28,556 nucleotides of DNA from NCBI RefSeq assembly GCF_001949145.1, contig NW_019091576.1, positions 248,791 through 277,346 of the forward strand. The letters are read 5' to 3'. The DNA comes from Acanthaster planci. Its lineage: Eukaryota > Echinodermata > Asteroidea > Valvatida > Acanthasteridae. The notes under the pieces are model-generated. The model was not told the DNA's origin, did not search any database, and saw only the letters and a list, made by a program, of their open reading frames with translations. This document shows positions 1 through 11,438 of the stretch, piece after piece. Numbering within the stretch: position 1 is the first letter of the stretch; every line of letters begins with the position of its first letter. The position numbers were made by a program, and so were the translations under genes.

Positions 1-2110
1 GCCCCCCTTACCGACTCGCCCCCTAGGCACGTCAAGCAAATATGGCCGGCCCAATGTATTAAAAAAAATGGTTCTAACCAACGACGTGACACGAGCGACT
101 CACGGACGGTGATGGATATTTGGACATCACCACTAATCACTTATTTATTCAAACGCTTCCTACATTGTACGTCCACTGTCTGATTAGGTTATTTGTACAT
201 CAAACATACCCTCGAGATCAACAACTTCGAACCCTCCGTCCCATTAATATTTGGGTAGGCCTATGTGACTGAGGTCCGCAGAAAGGACGCAGCTGGGCAG
301 GTCATGGCCGATAGAAATAGTGGCGTATCTACGGGGGGGGGGAGCAAGAGGGGACATGAGCCCCGGGTGCCACATTTGGGGGTGCCAAAAAGAAGAGGGG
401 AGAAAAAGAAAGGAAAAAGGCGAAATCGAAAACCAACATTACACCTGTTGTTTCATATCATGGCAACATGGGTCCCATTTGGGGCGGTGTTTTCATATAT
501 GGTTTTATTTTACCCTTTAACACGCTACAGATTACTCCACTAAATATTCCCTGCAGTGGTCCAAATAAGCGCCAATAGCAAGGGCAGCATTAGGTTAATG
601 CAGGGTGGAATAGGATGATGGCACATTAATGTGTGATTTTTTATGTGCTTTTCAACTCAGTGAGGCTTTTCCGCAAGGCTTTACCGAATGCGTCAGTCAC
701 CCAGTCACTCTTCGCTTATTGAAAAAAACGCATAATGTGAGATTATTGGAGTGACACGATGCAGCCGGCTTCTTCAGTCGGCTTCCTCAGTCGGCCTCCC
801 TTATTTGATCTGCCAAACAGCAAAAGGTGATAAACCGTCCCGATCTCTGCATTGGTGGTGAATCAATAGAATGGGTAACGAGACCAACAAGGTTCAACTA
901 TTTTTGGAAGACCGTGGATTTGCCAGCCGGTGTTAATGTTAGCCATAGTCACCTTTCTCAATCCCCCAATTTTAATATGGATTTACAAACACCCAAGGGG
1001 GTTATAGTTAGGCCTATAGACGTTCTGAGAAAAGTTTGACCATTATGTTCTTGGTTCAAGGCAGGGTTTTTGATTGCATGCTTTTGGTTGTTAAAATAAA
1101 GTACTTATACTGATATCATGTCTTTCCGGGACTGAGAATCCACCGAAAGATTGTTAAGCTTGGATCAGTTCGAGTCACATCGCCTTTTTCTCTAGGTAAT
1201 CCGGTTTTCTCCTACATCTTCCAGATTGAATTGAATTGGGAAACTGATTGATTCATGAATAATAATAATAAAACGTATAGCTGGCGCAAATAGCGCCTGA
1301 TCTGCAAAACGGCATTAGTTCGTATTCTTTCTTCCTTTTTTGGAATTAAATATCTTTGAGAGTGTTTTTAATTTCTTTACTAGTAACTTACTGTATATTC
1401 TTCCGGTAGCTTTTTTAATTAAACGATGTAATCTAGTTGAGAAGACATATGTCAATTTGTCAATTTCCTTTTGGTGTTTCCCTATCTAGTTATACCTCAC
1501 TAGAATAATTATAACTTACCCCTTTGTCATAAATCATGTCTCCTTAACACTTCCGTAGGTTTGTGTCGCAGGACATTATGCCTAATTTGTACCATTTTTT
1601 ATCCAAAATAGTTCGCAAAGTTAATTAATATGGCCATATATGGTAGAGTGTGGGTGTTGTGGTGCACAAAATCCCATAGACAATACACAGGAAACGCTGC
1701 GCCATGGCCCATACACACGATAATACTGAATTAGTTTTACCAATATCAAAAATATATTGTTACCCCCAAATTTCACAGAAAGGGAATATCCACCAGGCTT
1801 TAAACATTTTAACTATCATAATTCTCAACTTTGAGTGCCCGCTACAAACCCCAGAACCTATTTTTAAGGGCAGCAATCACAGATTCCATCTCTCACTGAT
1901 TGTGTTTTTTATTAAAGGGTGAATGGGCCGGCCATACGTGCTTGGATAACTTAGGGGGTGAGTTGGCTAGGGGGCGCCGGGCGAGTCGGTCAGGGGGCGA
2001 GTCGGTTAGGGGGCGAGTTGGCTAGGGGGCGAGTTGGCTAGGGGGGCGAGTTAGTAAGGGGCAAGTCGGCTAGGGGGCGAGTCGGTCAGGGGGCGAGTCG
2101 GTAAGGGGNA
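1..2110. mobile_element. Inverted-repeat DNA element with G-rich tandem-repeat ends (left end cut by window)
   Basis: The first 50 bases, read in reverse complement, match bases about 1924-1990. Both ends carry the block TGGGCCGGCCATA followed outward by a tandem array of AGGGGGCGAGTCGGT-type units. This gives a pair of inverted ends around roughly 1.9 kb. The right array has about nine to ten units of about 16 bp (1951-2108); the left array is cut by the window edge. I see no transposase frame inside: the open frames at 265-543, 827-1039 and 1704-1922 are short and unrecognised. I read it as a non-autonomous DNA transposon or a decayed larger one. The superfamily is unknown to me. The N at 2109 falls right at the end of the array, so array length may be unreliable. 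Confidence 0.6.
1951..2108 (+). repeat. Tandem array of ~16-bp G-rich units
   Basis: Units of the form AGGGGGCGAGTYGGYT repeat about nine to ten times with point changes. A run of four to six G recurs about every 16 bases, so the strand could form G-quadruplex structures. The reverse complement of the same unit opens the window (1-27). Confidence 0.85.
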
Positions 2111-3400
2111 CCAGTATAGGGCTTAAACATCAAGTTAAATGTTCCAAATTGCCTCACACGTTCAAACAAAGTGAGTATCCAATCGATTTGGCTAAATTGG
2201 TGAGGTTTGTTCAGCTGTAGCCAACCTCCATCACAGCAAATCTGCGTGTTCCGAGATACATGAGATGACCTTCAAGTAGTAAAATTATCTTATGACCGGG
2301 TGATGAACTTCGATCGGATTGACTGACTTTGGGGTTGTCAGCAAAACTATACCACCCTCAAAGAAAACGTAACATTTTCTGCCAAAATTTATTCATTTGG
2401 TAGAAATCAGACGATTTCAAGAGCATGAACATCTACATGTACATGTATAACGTCATCTTTGAGTCAAAAGATCATCAGGAGAGGCATCATTTTTGACATT
2501 TTTTGGTCATAGTGGTCACCCTGCCACCTGTTTTTCTTGGTATGGGCTGGTAGAAGGATGTTGAAAGGTTACCTGAAAGCACTGGAAAATTGAGTATCTG
2601 CCTATTTTGGAATTTAGGCAAAAAAATGAAGATTTCACATTTTTCTGAATTTATTTTTGAAACTGAAACTCAATTACTGCAATCTTTTTTATTAAGAAGC
2701 CAATTTTTGCTCATTTTTTGACAACATGAAAACAATATTATACAATATCATCACGCAAATTTTCAGGACATTGGCAGTTGATGGGCGGAGACATTCATTC
2801 ATAAATTTCACGATGCAAACTTTTCAATTTAGCACGTGTGAGCAAAATCTCTTTTCACAGGGCACCCTCTGTTGATTTTCATTGAAACGGAGTTTGTACA
2901 TGCATACATGTATGGTGCATGGTGTACCGTGACAGAGGTATCAAGTGTTGTCCATGTTACTGTAGAACTTGTTCATGTACATGTACATCTTATAAATTGC
3001 ATCATGGGCAGTAAGCCTTATCGCTAATACTGGGTGGTTTTGCACAAGTAGAAAGGCATTGTGGGAAAGAAAAAGAAGCAAGCAAAGTTGCTCGTTTAGC
3101 AGCAAAACAAAAGTGCACTTGATCCCATCCTTCTCCCAGAGATGCGTAATTTGGCCTGCTCCCATTGGTCCACTACCTAGCAACAGGAATAAATGAACCT
3201 AGCAATGTCCAATCATACAAAGCCCTGTAAACATGTTGGCAGGATGCCTACGGGCATGACGGGACAAAGTATAATGTTGATATCGCAAAACCTGACAGGG
3301 CGGAAATTTCCTATGCTCACAATAGAACAGGCAAGACCACGTGCCACAGACAGAAAGCCATGCATAATGCATTTGACTGTAGATGCGGTTAAATGAATAA
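2111..3400. other. No gene seen
   Basis: AT-rich single-copy-looking sequence with scattered ACATGTAC motifs near 2433 and 2970. The minus frame at 2941-3183 and the plus frame at 3193-3396 have no domain, signal peptide or paired splice structure, and I do not call them genes. Confidence 0.5.
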
Positions 3401-3404
3401 TTGG

Positions 3405-3490
3405 TTTAACATACATGTACATACAAGTTATACATGTACATCATTTACATGTACATGTTGACCTACCGGTATACATACATACATGTACAG
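3405..3490. repeat. ACATGTAC-rich simple-sequence tract
   Basis: ACATGTAC and TACATACATG recur in a short interval (3411-3486), with further single copies at 2433, 2970 and 3553. The 8-mer ACATGTAC is nearly palindromic, so the tract can fold back. I know such tracts as common in echinoderm and amphioxus DNA. It looks like a cryptic microsatellite. Confidence 0.65.
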
Positions 3491-3499
3491 TCACGGCTA

Positions 3500-4550
3500 C
3501 TTACGATTTCGATTCACAGTGCAGTCTGTAGTCATTGTAATCGCAGTGTACGTACATGTACAGGTACAGAGGGGCCTACTGAACAGTTTCTTCATCTACA
3601 AAACAAGTGCGTCTAAACATTCAAAAGACGTACACCATGCCTGGTCCAGGTACCGGTACACGTTCGAGCCAGATCGAGTTCACTCGAAGGCCTCACCAAT
3701 ACTAGTATTAGCCCCACTAGCGTGGCACGGACTCTCTCCATCCTGCAAAATCTGCTCACCTGTACTGAACCAGGATTTCCAGGAAAATACTATGCAGTTT
3801 AGGTTCGTGGAGGTAGTTTTGAACAATACAACTCACAGTCTTTCATTGCAAAGTGAACTCACTTCTTTTTATACACAGGTATACTATACTACGTCTAAAG
3901 CAGCACTGGCTGTGTGGTGTGGCAAAGCGCCTTGTGGAATCGACCGCGTGTAAATGTGTACACATGCGTACAACTGTCATCCGATCAACGAAGCGAGCTG
4001 GCGCCCTTTGAAATCTACGGTGGCCAAGACATGCTCCAATGAAAGGGAGAGTCCTGGTATTTGAAAAATGGAACGTACATTATTCGAAACAATTTAAAAA
4101 CAAAACAAAACTTCGAAGTTAATTTTTCTATCGGTCATTTCCAATTGATTTAAATAAACTTTTTGAATTAGAAACGGGACACAAATTTCAATAAAATGGT
4201 ATTTTTTTTGTTTTAAAGTTGTAGTTCCTCAGGCTGTCATCGCGGTTCGAATTCGTAACAAGTTAAACACATTTTCAACTTGGGCGAAATTTCGTTGCAA
4301 AAATTTTTGTGACGTCAACTTTGATTCGTTTTTGCACGCGCCTGAAGTGTGAACCGGCCTTTAATAGACAGGTTGACATAAAAATTGCATTTTTGGAGGT
4401 TTCAAGGAATCCATTCAGCTCACCAAATTTTGTTTGGATCCCTGATTGTCTGGTCCACATTAGGCACGTTGAATTGACACGGAATGACATCACAAAGTCT
4501 GGAACCACATTGCCCGCACCTAAGAAGAATATTGCAAAAAGGGCATTGTA
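3500..4550. other. No gene supported; one open plus frame of 156 codons
   Basis: The plus frame 3483-3953 is the longest open frame in the window, but it shows no known domain, no cysteine pattern and no signal peptide. It begins inside the ACATGTAC tract. The frames at 4275-4508 (minus) and 4309-4551 (plus) overlap each other on opposite strands. I treat all of these as chance frames. Confidence 0.4.
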
Positions 4551-4554
4551 GACC

Positions 4555-6040
4555 TGGTCTGTTGCAAACAGACAGAAAGCCTCGTAGTCTGTTCAGATTT
4601 CTGGTAGGCTGTCGTTCTATAGCCTAATTATCACAGAACCTGAAAAACCTAACTTAGTTGAGCACACTCCAGGTAGCAGTGAAGCTCAAACGAGCCGCCT
4701 GGTCATCTATCATTCTTTTCATTCAACAACCTGGAAAGGATCTCAATATCCTGTAGTTGGGATGCCATTCGAAATATCCAGAGGGCAGTTTATAGCGCTC
4801 ACGGTTAACATTCCGGAACAATAACCAAAACTCAACCTAGGTTCGACAAGTCTGTTGTTCAAGTGAAATAATAGGATCGTGTGCACATATTGATATTTTT
4901 AAGGAAAGAATGTTAACAATTCACCATGAAGAATAAAGTTTTTCCTTTTATATTTTTGAAGTCCCCAGACAGACTGGAACCTTTACGGAGACGTCAACTA
5001 CCGGTTTCTACAAAGGAAATACTGGAGAGTCTGGAAATTGATGATTTTGCTTCCAACCATTTCAATTGTGTAAAAAGATGTGCGCCCCGGGGAAAACGAC
5101 ATTGTTCGACCAACCGATTATAAAGGACTAATAAAACTTTCCACGACCCGGCTGTTATCTTGCTACCGGCTGCTAAAATCGAGTAAGGATATAGGCATGT
5201 CCTATAACATGCGTGGATGCTTTCGTTGGAAAATAGTGAGGGAACGTGACTGCACAATGACTATTTTCATGCGTCAGGCCCAAGAAAGATTTTCTGTTCT
5301 GATAGTCTAAAAAAGTCGAAAACTGTTAATCCGTAAATTCTTGATACACTCGGTCAACCTTGTGTTAAAGTTGCCGCCGTTAAATAATAAAAATCAAGTG
5401 GACAAAGTACCATCCGACGGTACAAAACCTATAATCGACAACATGCTGAAATTAACTCATGGATCGTTATATTAGTAAAAGGTGTACGGAAAATATTTTT
5501 TGTCAGGTAAGGATTTGCCTGCGTCATTTTGCGCAGACAGGGTCTGACAGCTCAAGTCACTGCAACAAAGCCTCCCATGACCAGGGCAAAGGTACCTAGA
5601 ATTGAACTTGCCTCGATCGTGAGTCTGGCTCTTGGAGTCTCGACTTCACTTTTGTTATCAATCAAGATTAAAGTGGTTCTTCTCTCAATTTCAGTAGGCC
5701 TGTCGATTGCTTTCCCGGGTGAGTTTTATTTCCCATCGTGTGTAAGTTACAGCGCGCATGCAGAGTGTCTGGACTGGACCGCACGCGGAAAGGGGTTGGG
5801 ATTCACAATGCCCCATCTGATTTTGTCATGTTGGTTACAAAGCGACTGGCTGCAGACCAAAGCCTAATTAGCTGTACCCAAATCATAGTACCGCCTGGGA
5901 CAAGTGCTAATCAAGTAGGCCCTATCTATGAACGGCTGGAGTAATTCTGGAATAAATGGTATTCATAGGGGGCCATATTGGAATTGAACCCGAACTTTTT
6001 TAAGAAGAGTAGAAATGAAAGCAATGAAGCCGAAATTCCA
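4555..6040. repeat. Diverged segmental duplication, copy 1 (partner 14960-16540)
   Basis: Several blocks match the partner in the same order and orientation. Examples are AGACAGACTGGAACCTTT (4968) with AGACAGACTGGAGCCTTT (15341), CAGGTAAGGATTTGCCTGCG (5504) with CAGGTAAGGATTTGCTTGCG (15905), ATGCCCCATCT (5808 and 16302), and GGCCATATTGGAATTGAA (5971) with GGCCATATTGAAATTGAA (16471). Between the blocks the copies differ by many substitutions and small indels, so the duplication is old. No intact gene is recognisable in either copy, apart from the pro-exon-like frame described separately. Confidence 0.75.
4703..4750 (-). pseudogene. Possible relic of a peptide-family pro exon (copy 1)
   Basis: On the minus strand, after a CTACAG acceptor-like site, the frame reads DIEILSRLLNEKNDR and then stops. 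It aligns in frame with the minus-strand segment 15092-15156 of the partner duplication (EDNDTLSRLLNAKM). Both loosely recall the pro-segment of genes A to C (ED-K-[DE]-L-x-L-R-E-L-L). No matching donor, signal exon or four-cysteine exon was found at the expected distance. It may be a dead family member or a chance likeness; the latter is quite possible. Confidence 0.25.
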
Positions 6041-6049
6041 TAACGGATT

Positions 6050-7340
6050 AGTAGAGAATTAAGCTAAATCTAGCAGAATGATGCCTAGATATGTGGATCA
6101 TAGTTAAAGATGGGGGTACGGCAGAGTTAAGTTGCGTGGACCGAAAGACATTTCTTCCACAATGACAACAATAAAACAAGAAGAAAACGTACATTCAAAC
6201 GTTGTGTTTTGCTGCATGTTTTTGTAATTATTACTTTAATTCTAAACAAATCACCAATAAAGACTAATGAAGTTAAAATCAAAACGATGGACAAGAGAAA
6301 GAACGAGGACTTTACGCTTGAAACCTGACTGTGTTATTATGTTATTTGATTTTTTTTTTCACTCACTGTGACTCCCGTTCAAAGCAAGCACTTGATGCAG
6401 TGGGTATCCAGGGGGCGGGGGGGGGGAGGAGTGGTTACCCTCCCCCATGAAACACGTCGCCTTTTTCGGGGGAGGGGTGAAAGTGCAAGTGGTTTAGAAA
6501 CGCTTCTGCAAACTTTCTTTGGGTGAGGTGATGATTTCGTGATGGATAAAAATAAACATTTATGTTCAATACCCGCAAGACTTGGATACGTCACTGACTG
6601 GATGGATTAAACATGGTGCTTGACAAAAGGTTCTCCCTAGGTTTTCATCTATCTCTTTTTTGGCAACGAAATAACCAGCCCGGCTAACTTACGTAAGATA
6701 TTAAACATATTGTGGCCAACAGCATCTGCAACCTTTATATTTTTACCTCGTAATTATTAGCTTCGTTTTTGCTTTCAGGCAAGGCTAAGGGTTCAGACAA
6801 TTTCTCTCACTATAAAAGAATTAAAATTGGCATAAAGGCTAAGTTTACCGACAATTTTCCTTGAGAAGAATGAAAATAGGACAATAAAGAAAAAAATGAA
6901 AATATACAACCTAACCGAGTATCAGGCTTTACTGAATAACTCAAACCATAAACTTCTTAGATTTCCATTTATCATATTCTGTCACATCAGAATCTGAGGA
7001 AAAAAGCACAGACAAAACTTACTGAATTTTTTATTATGCAAACAAGGACATTAAAATTGTGAGTATAATACGGTTGCCACTAAAAAGAAACAAAAGAAAG
7101 AAACACATAATGAAATATAAAACATTATTTCAAACAAAACAATCATTACATATTTGTTAATTTGATCGGACGTGTTAATAGATGTGAAATGAAATCTTTT
7201 GATTGTCAATTATGTTATGGTTTTATAACTTAGTTTGATACAATTAAGACTAACTCTTTTGTGAGACCCAACAGCTCCAGTGCCTGCCGGCGCCTCTTCT
7301 CATAAATCTTCANGTTTTAATTACCAGAATTTTTTTAGGT
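6050..7340. other. No gene seen; AT-rich intergenic DNA
   Basis: The stretch is AT-rich, with a G-run/C-run patch at 6410-6475 that contains a run of ten or so G and a GGGGGAGGGG block. That patch could be structured DNA or a sequencing-difficult spot. An N sits at 7313. The minus frame 6379-6594 follows the G/C patch and is not credible as a gene. Confidence 0.5.
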
Positions 7341-8441
7341 TAAAGGTAGTGAGTACTATACATTTTTGGCGTAATTTCACAAGATTAGCTGATTGCGGTG
7401 CGTAATATCCACGGCAACTTACATTCCACAGTGTTTCATGTTTGAATCAGCTGCTTTGTGAAAAAAACGAGAAAAACTGCACGACATTTTCAACGTTTAT
7501 ATCAAAGGTCTTGTTATTTATCTTGCATAAAATCTATGGATTACAGAGCGTTCGTAGTAAGCGAATAATGTCCGCGGGATCAGGGTGGGAAACAGGCATG
7601 GCAAGTTCTCTTTCCCTTAAAAAGGATCAGTTTTCAACGGCTAGGAGCAGTCATTTTACTTTGGAGTAATGTGCCTCCTCGACAATGTAGCATATTGCGC
7701 ATTCATGAAAAAAATTCATCCAGGGATGCAGTCGATTCATGTCCGTGAACGAGTAGGCCACACAAAAAAATAGTTTAGCATTCGTTGTATTTGCAAAAAA
7801 ACGAGGAGGGAGGACTTTTTTGTTAATTCTTGGACACTGAAGGCAAGCACCATGTTAACTTCAGACTCGTGCACAAAAGTGCACATTACATTATTTTTGT
7901 GTAAGTACTAATAGGTCGCACGTTCTACATGCACGAGGTTGTGTGGGTAGAAACTACGGTGGACAGTTAAAGACATCGGAAAAGACAACTTTTAAAGAAA
8001 AAAATTAAGAAAAAAAAAAAAAAAAAACACGAGGCAAGAATTTTTGAGGCTGGTGCTGATGCGTAGCTATTTTTTATGTGGCCCAGTGCACGTACACGCA
8101 CGACCATTCATTCATTTATTCATATCATTTATTATTTCTCAGGTACTTAATAACTGCACTTCCACGTCAATTTACACGTCAACGAAATTCTAAAATTTTC
8201 ATTCTTAGCTGATTCACTCATGCGTATATAAGCAAAGAAGAAATTCTGTCTTGCAACATGGGAGATTTCACGTGTGGAAATCGTACATTCTGTTGACGAA
8301 ATTCCCTTTCACCATTCTCCCCAGAACAGCCACCATGTTTGGATCATACCATTATGCTCTCGGGGTTGATTTTAAATTTGCAAAGTTTTTGCGTTAAGAA
8401 AACCAATTCCTTTAATAAAATTTAACTTCACACTGATCCAA

Positions 8442-8447
8442 TTTATT
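8442..8447 (-). terminator. Polyadenylation signal for the distal gene A terminal exon
   Basis: AATAAA on the minus strand, 411 bases after the stop at 8858. The same hexamer lies the same distance after the stop of the other copy. Confidence 0.45.
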
Positions 8448-8857
8448 TTCCATTTTACACCTTGCACTCAGCTTCCTATGATTTCAGTGCTTTTTGGTGC
8501 ATTTCTTTCGGTATATTTAGCTGCTTTTAACACTCCCAGAACATCTGCAAACACTACATACAACAAAATCGGCGCCTGTTAAAGGCACGTGTTGTGCAAA
8601 GTGAAATGAACTCTTATACGATGGTTAGCCAAACATCGTAAGACAAGAGAACGAAATTTCTGTTTTCTCGGAAACTACAGCATTCTGGGCGGAAATGTTT
8701 TACAGACTGATTCAGGCTGTTACACTTCTTTCAAGTAAGATATTTCAGGGTTATACGGTAGTCCGGTTTGAGGATTTTTACCAATGGTGTTCACCACATG
8801 TAATAACAATAAAATTATTCATTACCACGAAATCCAGATTAGAGACACGCGCCGTTG

Positions 8858-8937
8858 CTACTTGTAGGGTGTGCAGACACCGAGGTAGTGAGCGCAGTGT
8901 GGTTTTTCAGGCGGACATGGCTTCTTGCATCCCCATC
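8858..8937 (-). CDS. Second copy of the gene A terminal exon (four-cysteine mature peptide)
   Basis: On the minus strand a CGTCTACGCAG acceptor is followed by an 80-nt open exon that ends in TAG. It enters in phase 1, as gene A exon 2 requires, and encodes (G)WGCKKPCPPEKPHC, then AHYLGVCTPYK. The cysteine spacing is C-x3-C-x6-C-x6-C. It differs from the exon at 10924-11003 by one base in 80, changing Thr to Pro near the C-terminus, and its acceptor (CAG instead of TAG) is slightly better. No private signal or pro exon was found in unit 1. It could therefore be an alternative last exon of gene A, a stranded duplicate, or an allelic copy misassembled in tandem. The AATAAA at 8442-8447 (minus strand) would end its transcript. 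Confidence 0.65.
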
Positions 8938-9410
8938 CTGCGTAGACGAAGATTTACTTGTTAACGCTTTTACCATTTGCACACGTTTCAAAAAAGAAAA
9001 TACTTATTCATATTTGCACACGTTTCAAAAAAGAAAATACTTACAGACCAAAGGACTCCAACGAATCGGTGCAAGAGATTAAGGAATTTCATCTCAATGA
9101 AGGAACACCCAGCTTCGTGAAAGCCCCCCCCCCCTGCGTTTATATGTCTGTGGTTGGAGGGAATGGCCATGAAATACGTGCTTTGCTGTCATGTGGCCAA
9201 CAGAAATGAAAACATCCCATGGCTCTTTTCAATCGATGGAGGCGATGCGTCTAATAAGAAAGCGATATCTGCATTATACACACAATATCTACGAGAAAGT
9301 AAAAACCCACGCAGATATCCCGATTGGCAAGCATTCACATCTGTAATCAGACATGGAGAATGACGATAATTTGGGAAGTCAATATTCCACAGAGNGTTGA
9401 GTGAACACAA

Positions 9411-11438
9411 TACATTTTTGGCGTAATTTCACAAGATTAGCTGATTGCGGTGCGTAATATCCACGGCAACTTACATTCCACAGTGTTTCATGTTTTAATC
9501 AGCTGCTTTGTGAAAAAACAGCACGGCATTTTCAACGTTTATATTGAAGGTCTTGTTGTTTATCTAACATAAAATCTATGGATTACAGGGCGTTCGTAGT
9601 AAGCGAATAATGTCCTCGGGATCAGGGTGGGAAATAACCATGGCAAGTTCTCTTTCCCTTAAAAAGGATCAGTTTTTAACGGCTAGGAGCAGTCGTTTTA
9701 CTTTGGAGTAATGCGCCTCCTCGACAATGTAGCATATTGCGCATTCCTGAAAACAAATTCATCCAGGGACGCAGTCGATTCATGTCCGTGAACGAGTAGG
9801 CCACAAACAAAAATAGGTTAGTACCAGTTGTATTTGCAAAAAAACGAGGAGGGAGGACTTTTGTTTTGGTTAATTCTTGGACATTTGCAAGATCTAAACT
9901 GCCGCACTGAAGGCAAGAACCATGTTAACTTCAGACTCTTGCCCAAAGTGCACATGACATTATTTTTGTGTAAGTAATAATAGGTCGCACGTTGTGCATG
10001 CATGAGGTTGTGTGGGTAGAAACTACGGTGGACAGTTAAAGACATCGGAAAAGACAACTTTTAAAGAAAAAAAGAAGAAAAAACCACGAGGCAAGAATTT
10101 TTGAGGCGGGTGCTGATGCTAAGCTTTTTTTGTTTTGTTTTTTATGTGGCTCAGTGCACGTACACGCGCGATCATTCATTTATTTATTCATATCATTTAT
10201 TATTTCTCAGGTACTTAATGACTGCATTTCCATGTCAGTTTACACGTCAACGAAATTCTAAAATCTTCATTCTTAGCTGATTCACTGATGCGTATATAAG
10301 CAAAGAAGAAATTATGTCTTGCAACATGGAAAATTTCACGTGAGGAAATCGTACATTTTGTTGACGAAATCCCTTTCACCATTCTCCTCTGAACAGCCAC
10401 CATGTTTGGATCATACCATTATGCTCTCGGGGTGATTTTAAATTTGCAAAGTTTTTGCGTTGAGGAAACCAATTCCTTCAATAAAATTTAACTTCACACT
10501 GATCCAATTTATTTTCCATTTTACACCTTGCACTCAGCTTCCTATGATTTCATTGCTTTTTGGTGCGTTTCTGTCGGTATATTTAGCTGCTGTTAAGACT
10601 CCCACAACATCTGCAAACACTACATACAACAAAATCGGCGCCTGTTAAAGGCACGTGTTGTGGAAAGTGAAATGAACTCTTATACGATGGTTGGCCAAAC
10701 ATCGTAAGACAAGAGAACGAAATTTCTGTTTTCTCGGAAACTACAGCATTCTAGGCGGAAATGTTGTACAGACTGATTCAGGCTGTTACATTTCTTTCAA
10801 GTAAGATATTTCAGGATTATACGGTAGTCCGGTTTGAGGATTTTTACCAATGGTGTTCACCACCTGTAATAACAATAAAACTATTCATTACCACGAAATC
10901 CAGGTTAGAGACACGCACCGCTGCTACTTGTAGGTTGTGCAGACACCGAGGTAGTGAGCGCAGTGTGGTTTTTCAGGCGGACATGGCTTCTTGCATCCCC
11001 ATCCTACGTAGACGAAGATTTACTTGTTAACCCTTTTTACCATTTGCAAACGCCTCAAAAAAGAAAATACTTACAGACCAAAGGATTCCAACGAATCGGT
11101 GCAAGAGATTAAGGAATTTCATCTCAATGAAGGAGCACCTAGCTTCGTGAAAGCCCCCCCCCTGCGTTTATATGTCTGTGGTTGGAGGGAATGACTATGA
11201 AATACGTGCTTTGCTGTCATGTGGCCAACAGAAATGAAAACATCCCACGGCTCTTTTCAATCGATGGAGGCGATGCGTCTAATAAGAAAGCGATATCTGC
11301 ATTATACACACAATATCTATGAGAGAGTAAAAACGCACGCAGATGTCCCGATGGGCAAGCATTCACATTTGTAATCAGACATGGAGAATGACGATAATTT
11401 GGAAGTCAATATTCCACAGAGTTGGGTGACAATACATT
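9411..11438. repeat. Tandem duplication unit 2 (about 2.03 kb)
   Basis: This is the partner of 7359-9410. Corresponding points are offset by 2052 bases at the left and 2066 at the terminal exon, because of small indels. ATACATT occurs at the start of unit 1, at the unit junction and just after unit 2, which would be enough microhomology for unequal exchange. The unit carries the terminal exon that lies nearest to gene A exons 1 and 2. Confidence 0.9.
10508..10513 (-). terminator. Polyadenylation signal for the proximal gene A terminal exon
   Basis: AATAAA on the minus strand, 411 bases after the stop at 10924. Further AATAAA copies around 10180-10200 are alternatives. Confidence 0.45.

Larger units (their letters stand above)
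7359..9410. repeat. Tandem duplication unit 1 (about 2.05 kb)
   Basis: The unit matches 9411-11438 over its full length with roughly 5% differences by eye and small indels, so it is a recent duplicate or an allele. It starts at TACATTTTTGGCGTAATTTC and ends at ATTCCACAGAG. Unit 1 alone has a local 34-bp tandem repeat (TTGCACACGTTTCAAAAAAG twice, 8977-9045). Single N bases at 7313 and 9395 flank it almost exactly, which points to contig joins. It contains the terminal exon 8858-8937 on the minus strand and its 3' untranslated sequence. Confidence 0.9.

Noticed and set aside
1941-2108. CRISPR-like array
   Set aside because: Units are directly adjacent without spacers, mirrored at the other end of an element, and the DNA is eukaryotic.
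3730-3760. GCAG|GATGG on the minus strand near 3750, like the start of gene A exon 3
   Set aside because: After the shared nine bases the frame has no cysteines and stops within ten codons.
3483-3953. The longest open frame, 156 codons, plus strand
   Set aside because: It starts in simple sequence and shows no domain, signal or splice partner.
8695-8964. An 89-codon plus-strand frame present intact in both duplication units (also 10761-11030)
   Set aside because: It is antisense to the four-cysteine terminal exon and its 3' sequence. Conservation is explained by the recent duplication; the translation has no domain.
9050-9115. Possible extra pro exon on the minus strand in the duplication units (KFLNLLHRFV before a GTAAGTATTTTC donor, also near 11080-11150)
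   Set aside because: The frame and phase do not fit the terminal exon, only about 110 bases separate them against more than 1.1 kb in the real genes, and the likeness to LRELLYRLL is weak.
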